Shown here piece by piece: positions 43,354 through 53,200 of a stretch of DNA of 58,409 nucleotides. Every line of letters begins with the position of its first letter. Position 1 is the stretch's first letter. This DNA comes from Bacteroides sp. GTDB lineage: Bacteria; Bacteroidota; Bacteroidia; Bacteroidales; Bacteroidaceae. The stretch lies in assembly GCA_030152865.1 (NCBI GenBank), contig JASLIW010000159.1, forward strand, positions 1-58,409, read 5' to 3'. The notes under the pieces were generated by a model. It saw nothing but the letters and a program-made list of their open reading frames with translations. It had not been told where the DNA came from and made no database searches. The position numbers and the translations under genes were made by a program.

Positions 43354-43979
43354 AGATAAAATACAGCTGCTGGACCTTTGTGGAAAAGTAAATCAATGAT
43401 GCTTAAGTTTGGAGTAAATCCATGTTTTTGCTGGAATACTTGATAGTAAGGTTTGCTAATAAAGTCAGTATCTACTTTACGGAAGTCTTTCTTTGGGTGG
43501 ATTAGCTCCCTATAGTCGTACTCATAGGGCTTAAACTCCATTTTATACTCTTTAGAGTAAGTATAGTTTGGGTGGCAATTTATCAGGTCTAACACTGTTT
43601 GCTGGAGTTGTTCGTTAAAGTCTAGCAGAAACTTAATATTATTCTCCTTATAAAAAGGAGCAAAATATTCTTCGTAAAACTCAAAATAAGGTGTGTTGCT
43701 GTAGGCAGAACGTATAGCCTGCCAGTGTAAGTGCTTCCAGTTGCCATGGTCAGATATTAAAATATCCTTCATAAAGCTTTTTGGACTGCTTGGCTTAACA
43801 ATAGGGATGCTTAATGTTTGAATCCCTTCTGCACCGATAATATTGCACCGATTTCTATAGGTTTGCTTGAGGTAGTGATCGTATTGTTCAATAACTACTT
43901 GAGGATACGAAAGCAATTTATGGTAGTATTGTATCGGAGCCAAATAGGCTGATGATAAGTAGGCTATAGCTTGACTCAT
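43329..43979 (-). CDS. WbqC-like family protein
   Basis: The 216-residue protein matches the WbqC-like family in YLSSAYLAPIQYYHKLLSYP at the N-terminus, YRNRCNIIGAEGIQTLSIPIVK, and WRHLHWQAIRSAY-like sequence (WKHLHWQAIRSAYSNTPYFEFY). Some family members sit in O-antigen clusters, but the biochemical role is not established. It is 3 bases downstream of the second signal-peptidase-like gene, an order I recall from other Bacteroidales. The 3' end overlaps the convergent M16 gene. Confidence 0.88.
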   Translation of the reverse strand: MSQAIAYLSSAYLAPIQYYHKLLSYPQVVIEQYDHYLKQTYRNRCNIIGAEGIQTLSIPIVKPSSPKSFMKDILISDHGNWKHLHWQAIRSAYSNTPYFEFYEEYFAPFYKENNIKFLLDFNEQLQQTVLDLINCHPNYTYSKEYKMEFKPYEYDYRELIHPKKDFRKVDTDFISKPYYQVFQQKHGFTPNLSIIDLLFHKGPAAVFYLYDSLLAE

Positions 43980-43982
43980 AAA

Positions 43983-44906
43983 CTAATAAACAGATTTTAA
44001 AAGACGATTCCAGCGATATCCCCTAAAGATATTTTGCGCTGGATCTTTAGAAAACCATATAAATGAGGCTTTTCCAATGAGATGGCTATGAGGAACATAG
44101 CCAAACCAGCGTGAATCTCTTAAGTTGATGCTATTGCTTGATGATACCCAGTAATAGTCTTGTGTAAAGGTATAGTAGTCAATAGGGGTTCCTTCTAAGT
44201 ATATTTTCTTATCTATTAACTCTACTTTTTTATTTTCGTGTAGGAGAATGGTATTGTAAATCAGTATGGCATTCCATTCTGTTATTTTTAGAGGTTTATT
44301 TTTCTGAGGTACCTCTATGGGGTATATAGGCTTCTCTTTGCGGATAGCTGTGATGGATAGCGAGTCTAGGTTGACTGTAGCCTGTGTGATGAGGTAGTAC
44401 TCATAAGGCGTGAAACTACGTATATAGCTAGTGGAATCTTGTCCTACTATGTTATTTGATTGAATGTTTAACACGTTCAGGATTGAATCAACTTCGTCTG
44501 CATAAATCCTAGGGTACCCATAGAGTTCTTTTTGGTCTGGATTAAATGAAGCGATGGTGGGTTGTATTTGAAAGATTGAGTCAACATAGAGTGTATCACC
44601 TGGCAGCCCAACACAGCGGCTGATGAAGAGATCCTTTCTGTAAACTGGACGATGAACAGTGTCCGCTGGGTTGTTAAAGAGTAGGATATCTCCATACCTC
44701 GGTTGTTGATAGTTGATTCTGGTCTTTGTAAATGGGATTCTTAGGCCGTAAGACCACTTATTAACATAGAGGTGGTCTCCTGGTAATAAGTTGGCCTCCA
44801 TACCCCTAGCAGGGACAGTACAAAGAGTGAATAAGAATGTGCGAAGCAATACAGTGCTAAGTATTACTCCTAAGGTTATTAAGCTCCATTTTATTCCTCT
44901 CTTCAT
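43983..44906 (-). CDS. Signal peptidase I-like protein without catalytic Ser and Lys
   Basis: The 307-residue protein belongs to the S26 signal peptidase family: an N-terminal membrane helix (residues 8-30), box B-like VPARGMEANLLPGDHLYVN, box D-like LFISRCVGLPGDTLYVD and box E-like SINLRDSRWFGYVP. The nucleophile Ser of the box B pattern (S-M) is Gly35, and the general-base Lys of box D (K-R) is Ser97; GDN of box E is also changed. The active paralogue next door keeps Ser94 and Lys244. It is thus probably a non-peptidase homologue, possibly a partner of the active enzyme. Confidence 0.88.
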   Translation of the reverse strand: MKRGIKWSLITLGVILSTVLLRTFLFTLCTVPARGMEANLLPGDHLYVNKWSYGLRIPFTKTRINYQQPRYGDILLFNNPADTVHRPVYRKDLFISRCVGLPGDTLYVDSIFQIQPTIASFNPDQKELYGYPRIYADEVDSILNVLNIQSNNIVGQDSTSYIRSFTPYEYYLITQATVNLDSLSITAIRKEKPIYPIEVPQKNKPLKITEWNAILIYNTILLHENKKVELIDKKIYLEGTPIDYYTFTQDYYWVSSSNSINLRDSRWFGYVPHSHLIGKASFIWFSKDPAQNIFRGYRWNRLLKSVY

Positions 44907-44915
44907 AGCTGTTTA

Positions 44916-46553
44916 TTATTTTATCCACTTGAAGAATCTACTCCAACGGATGTGTCCATCAAACCAACCGTAGTCTTTCTCTAAAGATAACCAAACAAAG
45001 AGAGGTTTGCCAACAATATGGTCCTCAGGAACAAATCCCCAGTATCTAGAGTCTAGAGAGTTGTCCCGATTGTCTCCCATCATCCAATAGTAATCGAGTT
45101 TGAATGTGTAGGCTGTAGCCTCTTTGCCATTGATATGTATTTTATTATCTCTGACCTCTAGCGTGTTTCCTTCATAGGCTCTGATACAGCGCTCATAAAT
45201 AGGGAGATTATCTAAAGAAAGCTGAATAGTTTCTCCTCTTTTAGGTATCCATAAAGGCCCATACTCATTCTTGTCCCATTTTGTACGTTTATTTAAGGGG
45301 TAGATTAGTAGTTCTTGATATGAGTCATCATACTGTTCTTTCACTATAGGTTCTTGAATAATGTGTGAAATCAAGGTCGTGTTTGTGGCCAATGCTTCGG
45401 CCATCTTCTGTGTGAGCGGTAAGTGGTAAATAAAATGAGATTTACCTTGAAGCCCTTTACTATCAAATCCGTTTTTAATCAAAAACTTAGATAAGTTTTG
45501 ATAGGAGAGTTCTACGCTATATTTATTGGAACTACCATATTGTTGTATAGCTGAGTCAATTTCTTTTTTAGTGGCTCCTTCTTGGTGGTAGATGAGCTGG
45601 TTGTTTTGGGTTCTATCACGCACATAAAGGTCTTGTCTTATCCAGCTACGATCATCTTTGTTGATGCCAAGCTCTCTAAAGATCTTTTCAGGGATGGGCT
45701 GTCCACTAGTTTGTACATAGTAGTTGTACTGTACATCAGGAGCGTTTTCACTTAGCTTGTTGTTAATATATATTTTACTTTTTTTGATTTCTAAGGTATC
45801 GCCAGGTAATCCCACACATCGTTTTACATAATTCTCTCTACGGTCTACAGGTCGTGTAATCAACTCTCCATAGAACTGAGGGGCTCCCAAAATAACCTTT
45901 TTACCCTCCTCATACACTTGAGAAAAGTAAGCACGTTCCTGATCAATGCTTAGGCTATCTAATTGTGGAGGAACTCCTACTAAGTTATATCCTATTTCAT
46001 AAGCTAACTTATAAAAGTCCATCTCTTGAGCATTAGAAACAACCGTGTCTCCTGATGGATAATTGAATACAACAATATCACCTCTTTTGACCTTGCCCAA
46101 GCCTTTTATTCGTTTATAATCCCAGTGTGGAGTTTCCAGGTAAGATTTGCTCTTACCATTGGGCATAGTATTATGAGTGATTGGAACAGCTATTGGTGTA
46201 TTCGGAATTCTAGGTCCGTAGCTAAGTTTACTTACAAATAGATGATCCCCAACTAAGAGTGTTTTCTCGAGTGAGGAGGTAGGAATTTGATAGTTTTGAA
46301 ATATGAATATGTTGACAAAGTATACGGCAATTAAAGCAAATATAATAGCATCAAGCCAGCTAAATACTGTTTTGATAATAGGGTTAGAAAAGTTCTTCCA
46401 AAATCCCCAGGGAAGAAATCGAGTGAAATAGATATCAATGAGGATAGGCAAAAGTATTAGGCCCAGCCAGCTTTGTGTCCACAGGAGGAATAAAAGGTAG
46501 AGTGCTATAATAACACTTCCTTTGATGTATTTTTTAGGAGTTTGTTTACTCAT
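44916..46553 (-). CDS. lepB: Signal peptidase I (long Bacteroidetes form)
   Basis: The enzyme removes signal peptides from exported proteins. The 545 residues have two to three N-terminal hydrophobic segments, box B QIPTSSLEKTLLVGDHLFVS with nucleophile Ser94, box D NYVKRCVGLPGDTLEIK with Lys244, and box E WMMGDNRDNSLDSRYWGFVP near the C-terminus. A long insertion (about residues 265-440) separates boxes D and E, which explains the length relative to the E. coli protein (about 324). It lies 9 bases downstream of dapB, and the inactive paralogue follows 9 bases later. Confidence 0.94.
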   Translation of the reverse strand: MSKQTPKKYIKGSVIIALYLLFLLWTQSWLGLILLPILIDIYFTRFLPWGFWKNFSNPIIKTVFSWLDAIIFALIAVYFVNIFIFQNYQIPTSSLEKTLLVGDHLFVSKLSYGPRIPNTPIAVPITHNTMPNGKSKSYLETPHWDYKRIKGLGKVKRGDIVVFNYPSGDTVVSNAQEMDFYKLAYEIGYNLVGVPPQLDSLSIDQERAYFSQVYEEGKKVILGAPQFYGELITRPVDRRENYVKRCVGLPGDTLEIKKSKIYINNKLSENAPDVQYNYYVQTSGQPIPEKIFRELGINKDDRSWIRQDLYVRDRTQNNQLIYHQEGATKKEIDSAIQQYGSSNKYSVELSYQNLSKFLIKNGFDSKGLQGKSHFIYHLPLTQKMAEALATNTTLISHIIQEPIVKEQYDDSYQELLIYPLNKRTKWDKNEYGPLWIPKRGETIQLSLDNLPIYERCIRAYEGNTLEVRDNKIHINGKEATAYTFKLDYYWMMGDNRDNSLDSRYWGFVPEDHIVGKPLFVWLSLEKDYGWFDGHIRWSRFFKWIK

Positions 46554-46562
46554 AAAGGTGTT

Positions 46563-47288
46563 TTATTTTAAAAAGGTAAATAGGTCTGACATTTCTAGAA
46601 AACCCTGATTTTTGGCAGTAAATTCAGCAGCTATGACTGCTCCTAGAGCAAATCCTGATCTGTTTTTAGCACGGTGTGTAATGCTAATCACATCCGCTTC
46701 AGATTCGTAAGAGATAGAATGGATTCCTGGAACTTCACCTTCACGAATAGACTCAATGAAAATTTCATCAGCTTGGTGATCAGGATTATTAACCCAGTTA
46801 TGCTTTCGGTCTAGTTTTTCAAGAACTCCTTCGGCTAGGGTTATGGCTGTACCACTAGGTGCATCAAGTTTGTGTATGTGGTGAGTTTCACTCATAGAAA
46901 CATCGTAAGCGGGGAAGTCATTCATGATATGTGCTAGGTACTTATTTACCGCAGAGAAGATGGATACTCCTAAGCTGAAGTTGGAAGACCAAAAGAGTGT
47001 GTGTCCTTCCTCTTGACATAACTGTTTGATTTCATCACCGTGCTCAGTAGTCCAGCCTGTGCTACCTGAGACTACTTTTACACCTGCTTCAAAAGCTTTT
47101 ATATAATTGGAGTAGGCAGATGCGGGGTTAGTAAACTCTATGGCTACATCAGCAGATTTAAATGCTTCACTTTGAAATGCCTCTTGGTTTTTTAAGTCAA
47201 TAATACATACAATTTCATGTCCTCTGTCTTGGGCTATTTTCTCTATCTCTTTGCCCATTTTACCGTATCCGATTAATGCTATTTTCAT
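46563..47288 (-). CDS. dapB: 4-hydroxy-tetrahydrodipicolinate reductase
   Basis: DapB makes tetrahydrodipicolinate with NAD(P)H in the diaminopimelate/lysine pathway. The protein of about 241 residues begins MKIALIGYGKMGKEIEKIA (GxGxxG dinucleotide site) and contains SGSTGW, EFTNPASAYSNY, ETHHIHKLDAPSGTAITLAE with the catalytic His/Lys, and the C-terminal FALGAVIAAEF. The open frame reaches back to 47426, but a -7 box at 47327-47334 lies inside that part. An ATG at 47303 is also possible. It heads a unit with both signal-peptidase genes and the WbqC-like gene. Confidence 0.95.
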   Translation of the reverse strand: MKIALIGYGKMGKEIEKIAQDRGHEIVCIIDLKNQEAFQSEAFKSADVAIEFTNPASAYSNYIKAFEAGVKVVSGSTGWTTEHGDEIKQLCQEEGHTLFWSSNFSLGVSIFSAVNKYLAHIMNDFPAYDVSMSETHHIHKLDAPSGTAITLAEGVLEKLDRKHNWVNNPDHQADEIFIESIREGEVPGIHSISYESEADVISITHRAKNRSGFALGAVIAAEFTAKNQGFLEMSDLFTFLK

Positions 47289-47326
47289 CTTCGTAGTCTT
47301 CATCTTTTTAATTACTTGTATCCATA

Positions 47327-47334
47327 CAAAGATA
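47327..47334 (-). promoter_or_regulatory. Candidate -7 box for dapB
   Basis: On the minus strand TATCTTTG, a full consensus match 39 bases before the chosen ATG at 47288 (24 before 47303). It rules against the far-upstream start at 47426. Confidence 0.45.
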
Positions 47335-47344
47335 ATATATTTAT

Positions 47345-47352
47345 TATATTTG
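47345..47352 (+). promoter_or_regulatory. Candidate -7 box for the DUF2851 gene
   Basis: TATATTTG, a full consensus match 26 bases upstream of the ATG at 47378. It is nearly back-to-back with the dapB box at 47327-47334. Confidence 0.45.
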
Positions 47353-47377
47353 AAGTCGAGAAACACAATAAGTTCAA

Positions 47378-48634
47378 ATGGATAATCTACTACACTATGT
47401 GTGGCAATATAAGTCGGTTGCAGCACTTTCCCTACAGACTACTAATCAGTTACCAATAGAGGTGGTGAGCCCAGGTGTGCGTAACACAAGTAATGGTCCT
47501 GACTTTCTAAATGCCAAAATCAAAATAGGAGAGACCCACTGGGTTGGACATGTTCTTATTCTTTCTTCAGACGAGCAAGATCTAAAGAAACAGCTTTCTT
47601 CGGATTGTAATTCTGTAATCTTATGTGTTTCTGAGCACCCAAACCAGCCTCTTTTAGATGCTTTAGGGCAAGTTGTACCTCAACTTTTACTAACTGTCCC
47701 TAATGAACTTAGGCATAAGTATGAAGCGTTGTTGTCTACAGACTTGCGGCCACCTTGTTATACTTTTTTATTGCAACTAGATGATTTAAGTGTTCACTTC
47801 TGGTTGTCCTCTCTTCTTGTGGAACGTCTGGAAGAGAAAGCTGAGCGAATTTTGATGCTTTATGAAAGCAAGCAGTATCATTGGGCTGATATTTTATTTG
47901 TTACTCTGGCTAGGAACTTTGGATTTGGAACAAGTGGAGAAACTTTTGAGCAGTGGGCTCAGAGTTTACCTTATCGGGCACTAGATAAGCATCGAGACTC
48001 TATAGTGCAGCTGGAGGCGCTGTTCTTTGGCTGTGCTGGTTTTTTAGATCAAGATCAGGATGATGAGTATCATATACTGTTAAAGAAGGAGTTTGGATTT
48101 TTAAGCAACAAATTCGACTTACATCTTGAGTGCTATCCTTGGGTTTGTAATAAGATCCGTCCAGGGAATTACCCTAATATTCGTATTGCTCAGCTGGCAT
48201 GGTTTTACTTTAATAGTAAGCAATCTGTGAGTAGTTTGTTGGAGCTAGATAGACTTGGAGCTTGTTATGCGTTTCTTTATATGCAAACAAGTGCTTATTG
48301 GGATACACATTATAGCTTTGGTAAAATTAGCCCAGAGAGAAAGAAACAATTAGGGAAGAAGGCGATGGATTTACTTATTATTAATACCATTGTACCTTTT
48401 CTTTATGCTTACGGTATGCATAAGGGAGATAATGACTTACAGCAAAAAGCCCTAGACCTATTGAGCCAGCTTAAATCTGAAAACAACTACATTACTCGTC
48501 TTTGGCAACAAGCTGGTGTTAGTATCCAATCAGCTGCTGATAGTCAGGGGATAATTCAGCTTCACAAAGTCTACTGTGAACAGAAAAGATGCCTTGCTTG
48601 TCGTTTTGGTTATGCTTATCTATCTGGGAAATGA
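47378..48634 (+). CDS. DUF2851 family protein
   Basis: The 418-residue cytoplasmic protein has the family opening DNLLHYVWQYKSVAALSLQTT, VVSPGVRNTSNGPDFLNAKIKIG and a C-terminal CEQKRCLACRFGY with closely spaced Cys residues. The NxGPDF(L)NAKI segment (a D...xK pattern reminiscent of nuclease folds) is the best-conserved part. The family is widespread in Bacteroidetes with no established role. It is divergent from dapB and convergent with queG (2 bases apart). Confidence 0.87.
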   Translation: MDNLLHYVWQYKSVAALSLQTTNQLPIEVVSPGVRNTSNGPDFLNAKIKIGETHWVGHVLILSSDEQDLKKQLSSDCNSVILCVSEHPNQPLLDALGQVVPQLLLTVPNELRHKYEALLSTDLRPPCYTFLLQLDDLSVHFWLSSLLVERLEEKAERILMLYESKQYHWADILFVTLARNFGFGTSGETFEQWAQSLPYRALDKHRDSIVQLEALFFGCAGFLDQDQDDEYHILLKKEFGFLSNKFDLHLECYPWVCNKIRPGNYPNIRIAQLAWFYFNSKQSVSSLLELDRLGACYAFLYMQTSAYWDTHYSFGKISPERKKQLGKKAMDLLIINTIVPFLYAYGMHKGDNDLQQKALDLLSQLKSENNYITRLWQQAGVSIQSAADSQGIIQLHKVYCEQKRCLACRFGYAYLSGK

Positions 48635-48636
48635 GT

Positions 48637-49575
48637 TTAACTATGCTCTCTTACCGCTTTAATGTTCCGCACTAAGCCTTCGTACTTAGCTCGTTTCACC
48701 GCTGATTTTGGGAATAAGGCTCGATACTCCTCAACGCTGAGCTCATGCCATTTATCGCGTGTCATACTGAGCAAGCTTTTACTTATTTGAAGGGATGATT
48801 CTTGGCTTGGCTGTGCAAATCGAAGCCATGGACAACTTTTAATGCAATCGTCACAACCGTAAATTTTGTTTTTAAGCAAGGGAAGGATCGAAGAGCATAT
48901 ATCTCCTCTGTTTTCTATGGTTTGATACGATATGCATCGCTTCGAATTAAGCGTGTATGCTTGTTCTAAGGCCTTTGTTGGACAGGACTCTAAGCACTTA
49001 GTGCATCTGCCACACCTACTTTTTTGAGGTGTATCATAATTCAATTCAATATCAATAAAAAGCTCACCCAAGAAAAAGGTTGGGCCAGCTTTGGGTATGA
49101 TTAGCTGGGTGTTCTTGCCAATCCAGCCAAGGCCTGCTTTCCAAGCCCAATAACGATCTAAGACTGGTGCAGTATCACAAAAGACACGTCCTGCAATGGG
49201 TACTAACGAATGGATGTAGTCAAAAAGCAGGTTCATCTTTTCGCGCATTAGCAAATGGTAATCTCTTCCATAGGCGTACCATGCGAGTTGGTATTCTGTA
49301 CTTGGTATTTGATGATCAGGGTAGTAGTTGAGTGCTACTGCTATCACACTTTTTGTCCCAGGAACTAGGAGAGTTGGGTCCATTCGTTTTTCAAAATGCT
49401 TAGCCAAATAACTCATGTCTGCCTGGTATCCTTTAGTTATCCAGTTTTTATAAAACTGTTGCTCGATGCCTGATACAGGTTCGGCTGCAGCTATCCCACA
49501 GGCATAAAAACCTAGGCTTTTGGCTTTTATCTTGATAAGTTGGCTGAGGTTCTCTTTAGAATAATTTGAACGCAT
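48637..49575 (-). CDS. queG: Epoxyqueuosine reductase
   Basis: QueG reduces epoxyqueuosine to queuosine in tRNA, using cobalamin and two [4Fe-4S] clusters. The 312 residues contain KNWITKGYQADMSYLAKHFEKR, CDTAPVLDRYWAWKAGLGWIGKNT, and ferredoxin-like clusters in CGRCTKCLESCPTKAL and CDDCIKSCPW. Length is slightly below the 370-residue proteobacterial enzymes, as usual for forms without the C-terminal HEAT repeats. It acts after QueA, whose gene starts at the left edge. The start overlaps the polysaccharide deacetylase 3' end by 20 bases. Confidence 0.94.
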   Translation of the reverse strand: MRSNYSKENLSQLIKIKAKSLGFYACGIAAAEPVSGIEQQFYKNWITKGYQADMSYLAKHFEKRMDPTLLVPGTKSVIAVALNYYPDHQIPSTEYQLAWYAYGRDYHLLMREKMNLLFDYIHSLVPIAGRVFCDTAPVLDRYWAWKAGLGWIGKNTQLIIPKAGPTFFLGELFIDIELNYDTPQKSRCGRCTKCLESCPTKALEQAYTLNSKRCISYQTIENRGDICSSILPLLKNKIYGCDDCIKSCPWLRFAQPSQESSLQISKSLLSMTRDKWHELSVEEYRALFPKSAVKRAKYEGLVRNIKAVREHS

Positions 49576-50170
49576 AGCCTTCTTCCTTAAGAAATTCTAA
49601 AGATCGAGGTAGGGCATACTGCAAATTTCCATTCTCCCAGGACTTTAGCGAGTCATGAAAAGTGATAATTGATCCATTACGCGTATATTTCATTACATTG
49701 GCAAGTACTTGTGGTCCTCTTAGCTTCTTGCTGTAGTCACGTGTTACTACATCCCACATGATAATATGATAGTATTTTTTCAACATCATATATTGTAACC
49801 ATCTCATATGACCATGGGGTGGACGAAAAAGCTTTGTATTCATGTGCTTGTCTGCTAGCTGGGTGTTGGCAAGGTAGTTTTTGGTGGTGTACTCAAATCC
49901 TCTGATATGGTTGAATGTATGATTTCCTACTGCATGCCCCCTATCTACTACTTGCTGGTAGATATCTGGATGCTTACGTATATTATCGCCAACCATAAAA
50001 AAAGTAGCTTTGACTTGGTATTTATCTAGCAAATCAAGAACCCAAGGTGTTACTTCAGGTATGGGTCCATCGTCAAAAGTCAGGTAGATGGCATGTTCTT
50101 CAGGGTTCATCCTGAATATAGCACTAGGATAAAGGGCTCTGAAGAATTTTGGGGGTTGCTCTATTAACAT
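49556..50170 (-). CDS. Polysaccharide deacetylase (CE4/NodB-type)
   Basis: The 204-residue protein is a single NodB domain. Motif 1 is YLTFDDGPIPEVTPWVLDLL with the Asp-Asp pair, motif 2 is AVGNHTFNHIRGF with the two metal-binding His, motif 3 is LFRPPHGHMRWLQY, motif 4 MWDVVTRDYS and motif 5 IITFHDS. It should remove N- or O-acetyl groups from a cell-wall or surface polysaccharide. No signal peptide is evident, so it may be cytoplasmic or use another route. The gene overlaps queG and lies 57 bases from the DUF2723 gene. Confidence 0.9.
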   Translation of the reverse strand: MLIEQPPKFFRALYPSAIFRMNPEEHAIYLTFDDGPIPEVTPWVLDLLDKYQVKATFFMVGDNIRKHPDIYQQVVDRGHAVGNHTFNHIRGFEYTTKNYLANTQLADKHMNTKLFRPPHGHMRWLQYMMLKKYYHIIMWDVVTRDYSKKLRGPQVLANVMKYTRNGSIITFHDSLKSWENGNLQYALPRSLEFLKEEGYAFKLF

Positions 50171-50227
50171 GACTCTTTTTTCAAACCAGAGAGGCTATTA
50201 GCCTCTTATTATTAGCTTCAAGTGATT

Positions 50228-53200
50228 TTATTGTAATCCTTTTATTCTATGTGTTAACATAGCTTCGTAAGCTTTCGCTTTCTTAGCATATTCGTCCGTA
50301 TGTACCGACTGATTGCGTGACATAATGGAGATAACATAGCGTAAATTACTAAAATGATCTTGTAGGCCGTAAATGGCATTGCTTAAGTTGCGATCAGAGA
50401 GTGCCAATGTCCAATCAATATAAGACACAAAGTGATCAGCAAGTTCTAGAATAATAGCATCCGCCTTCTCTTTTTCACCCAGGAGATAATATCGCTCAGC
50501 CATAGCATGAGAATAGCTTTGTAAGTCGTGTGGGACGTTGCTCGATGGAATATGCTTAGAGCAGTAGTCTAAAACTTCTAGTGCCTTTTCTTTTTGATTC
50601 TCCTCAATAAGTTGATTTGCTAATTGAATAAAGAGTCTACGATGTACTAGGCACATATCCATAGACTTATAATCAATGAATATGCCTTCTCTATCCATAC
50701 CTCCAAACTTAAACTTATGCATGAGGTTGTCGTACATGCGTTTAGAGTCTACGGGTATCTGATGAGGAATCTCATTGATATCAATATCTGTCAGTTGTTT
50801 TGCTAGCTTTTGCTTTTCTATAGCTTCCCAGTCAAAAGGAGTAAACCGATAGGCCATACCTTCTTGAACGAGGTATTTATCGAGATTTAAGTATTCATCA
50901 CCACCAACAGATACAGCTACATAGACTGGACGCTCCCAGTTTGCATTCGCTAGCACTTCAAGGAACATCAGGTTGCCTTTTGTTAGGTGGCGCTTTCCTG
51001 TCAAGGGGATTGTTACATATTCAGGTATATCCTCTTTGGTGTAGCCCTTAGGTATCATCATGCCAGAGCGGAGTACAGCATCCTTGTCCACCTTGATGCG
51101 TAGCGTGTCCGTAGGAATAACTCTGTATTCTTCTTGGTCTATCTTAACCCACTTATCAAACACATTTTGTACAGTAAATGGGTCTTTTCCATATTTTAGT
51201 TCGGCTAGTTTTAGTTTTCTTGTATCGCCTTTCTCCTTGGCTTCTATTTTTGCTGCTTTGAACTCTTCTTCAATGTGTTTTTTTAGCCTAGGCTCAATGG
51301 GGACTACGCTATTTGTATCGTGTGCATAATACTTTCTATCCCACTGAATAGGAAGCCCAGGTGCAGAATAAGCTGGACGAATCATTTGGTCTATATACCA
51401 GTCTGTCTGTATGTAACTAAAATTACAGGTACGTACATCAAGTCTAGCTCCTTCCACTTCTTGGTTATACCAGAGCGGAAAGGTGTCGTTATCTCCATTG
51501 TTAAAAAGTATAGCATCACAGTTTTCTTGTGTACTATTCAGGTAGTTTTGTCCAAAATCTCTTGCAAAGTAGCGATTAGATCGATCGTGGTCATCCCAGT
51601 TTTGACAGCCCATTTGAATAGGTACAAGTAAGCAAAGCCCCGATACAATAGCTGTAATCGTTAAATTCTCTTTGTTACTTACGTCTTTAATGAGGCGTAT
51701 TAAGCCAATTACTCCCATGCCCACCCAAATAGCAAAGGCATAGAAAGAGCCAGCATAGGCATAATCTCGCTCTCGTACTTGTGCTGGGGTCTGATTAAGA
51801 TAGAATATAATAGCCAAGCCAGTCATAAAGAATAGTAAGAACACCACAGAAAAGTGCTCTTTTCCACGTCTTCCTTTACTTAGCTGCCAGAGAATTCCAA
51901 TTATTCCTAAGAGCAAGGGGAGAGCATAGTAGCTATTTCTTGCTTTATTCTCTTTTATTACTTTTGGTAGCCTATCCTGATCTCCATATGCTAGGTTATC
52001 AAGTATAGGTATACCTGTAATCCAATTTCCTTTGTCTAGTTCTCCTTCACGACCATAGATATGAATATCGTTTTGTCTTCCCACAAAATTCCAAAGGAAA
52101 TATCTCCAATACATATAGCCAACCTGATACTTGAGGAAGAACTGAATATTATCTAATTGAGTAGGGAGTTGTTTTCCCTCCATATCAATCCACTGATTAT
52201 AGAAAGGAGCATGTGAATGACTATATAGACGTGGGAAAAGCATATTTTCCTTGAAAATATACTCAGGCATTTTGGCTACCTTTTGATACCTATCAGGTTC
52301 GTCAGGAGTTTCTTTGGCCTGCGGTATGTAGGTATAAGAAGCTCCCTTGCTTAAGGGTTCTCCCTTGTCATTAAATTCCAATTGGGATTTAAAAGTTTGA
52401 CCGTAGAAAAGAGGACGAGTACCATACTGCTCTCTTCCCAAATAACTTCCTAAAGTGAAAATATCCTCGGGTGAGTTCTGATCCATAGGTGTATTGGCCA
52501 AAGATCGCATTATAATTAGGGTGTAGCTAGAGTAGCCCACCATAATCATAGTTATGCAGAGGATAGTTGTATTTATAACTCTTGCTGTGAATACTTTTTT
52601 ATAAGTATAAACAAGGAATCCCATGGCTGCTAATACGAACGCGCCGATCAATAGACTGCTAATACCTTCTCCATAAAAAGGAATACCAACTACAGCAATA
52701 GAGGCTAAGAAAGTTAGCGTAAGGGTTTTTTGACTTTGTGTATGGATAGATTTATATATGGACCATCCCAATACTAGGATAAGGGTAAGTAAATAAACGA
52801 CCAAGCCTGTATTAAAGCTAAATCCTAGTGAATTAACAAAGAAAAGATCAAAGGCTCCTCCGACTTTAATCACTCCTGGAACCATACCATAAAGTACTAC
52901 TGCCACCAACACTGCTGAAAAGAGCAAGGCTAGACTAGCCTCCTTGAGTTTCGCTTCTGGCTTTTTCTTGTAGAAGTAAACCATTACAATGGCTGGAATG
53001 CAGAGTAAGTTTAAGAGATGGACACCTATGCTAAGTCCGGTAAGGTAGGCTATTAGGATAAGCCAGCGGTCTGTTTGAGGGGATTCTTCTTCAGCATCCC
53101 ATTTGAGAATAAGCCAAAAAACAATAGCTGTAAATAGGGACGAGTAAGCATAAACTTCACCTTCTACTGCACTAAACCAAAATGTATCACTAAACATATA

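Noticed and set aside
47289..47426. A longer dapB N-terminus starting at 47426
   Set aside because: A -7 box lies inside this part and the dinucleotide-binding motif begins at the Met at 47288, the normal start.
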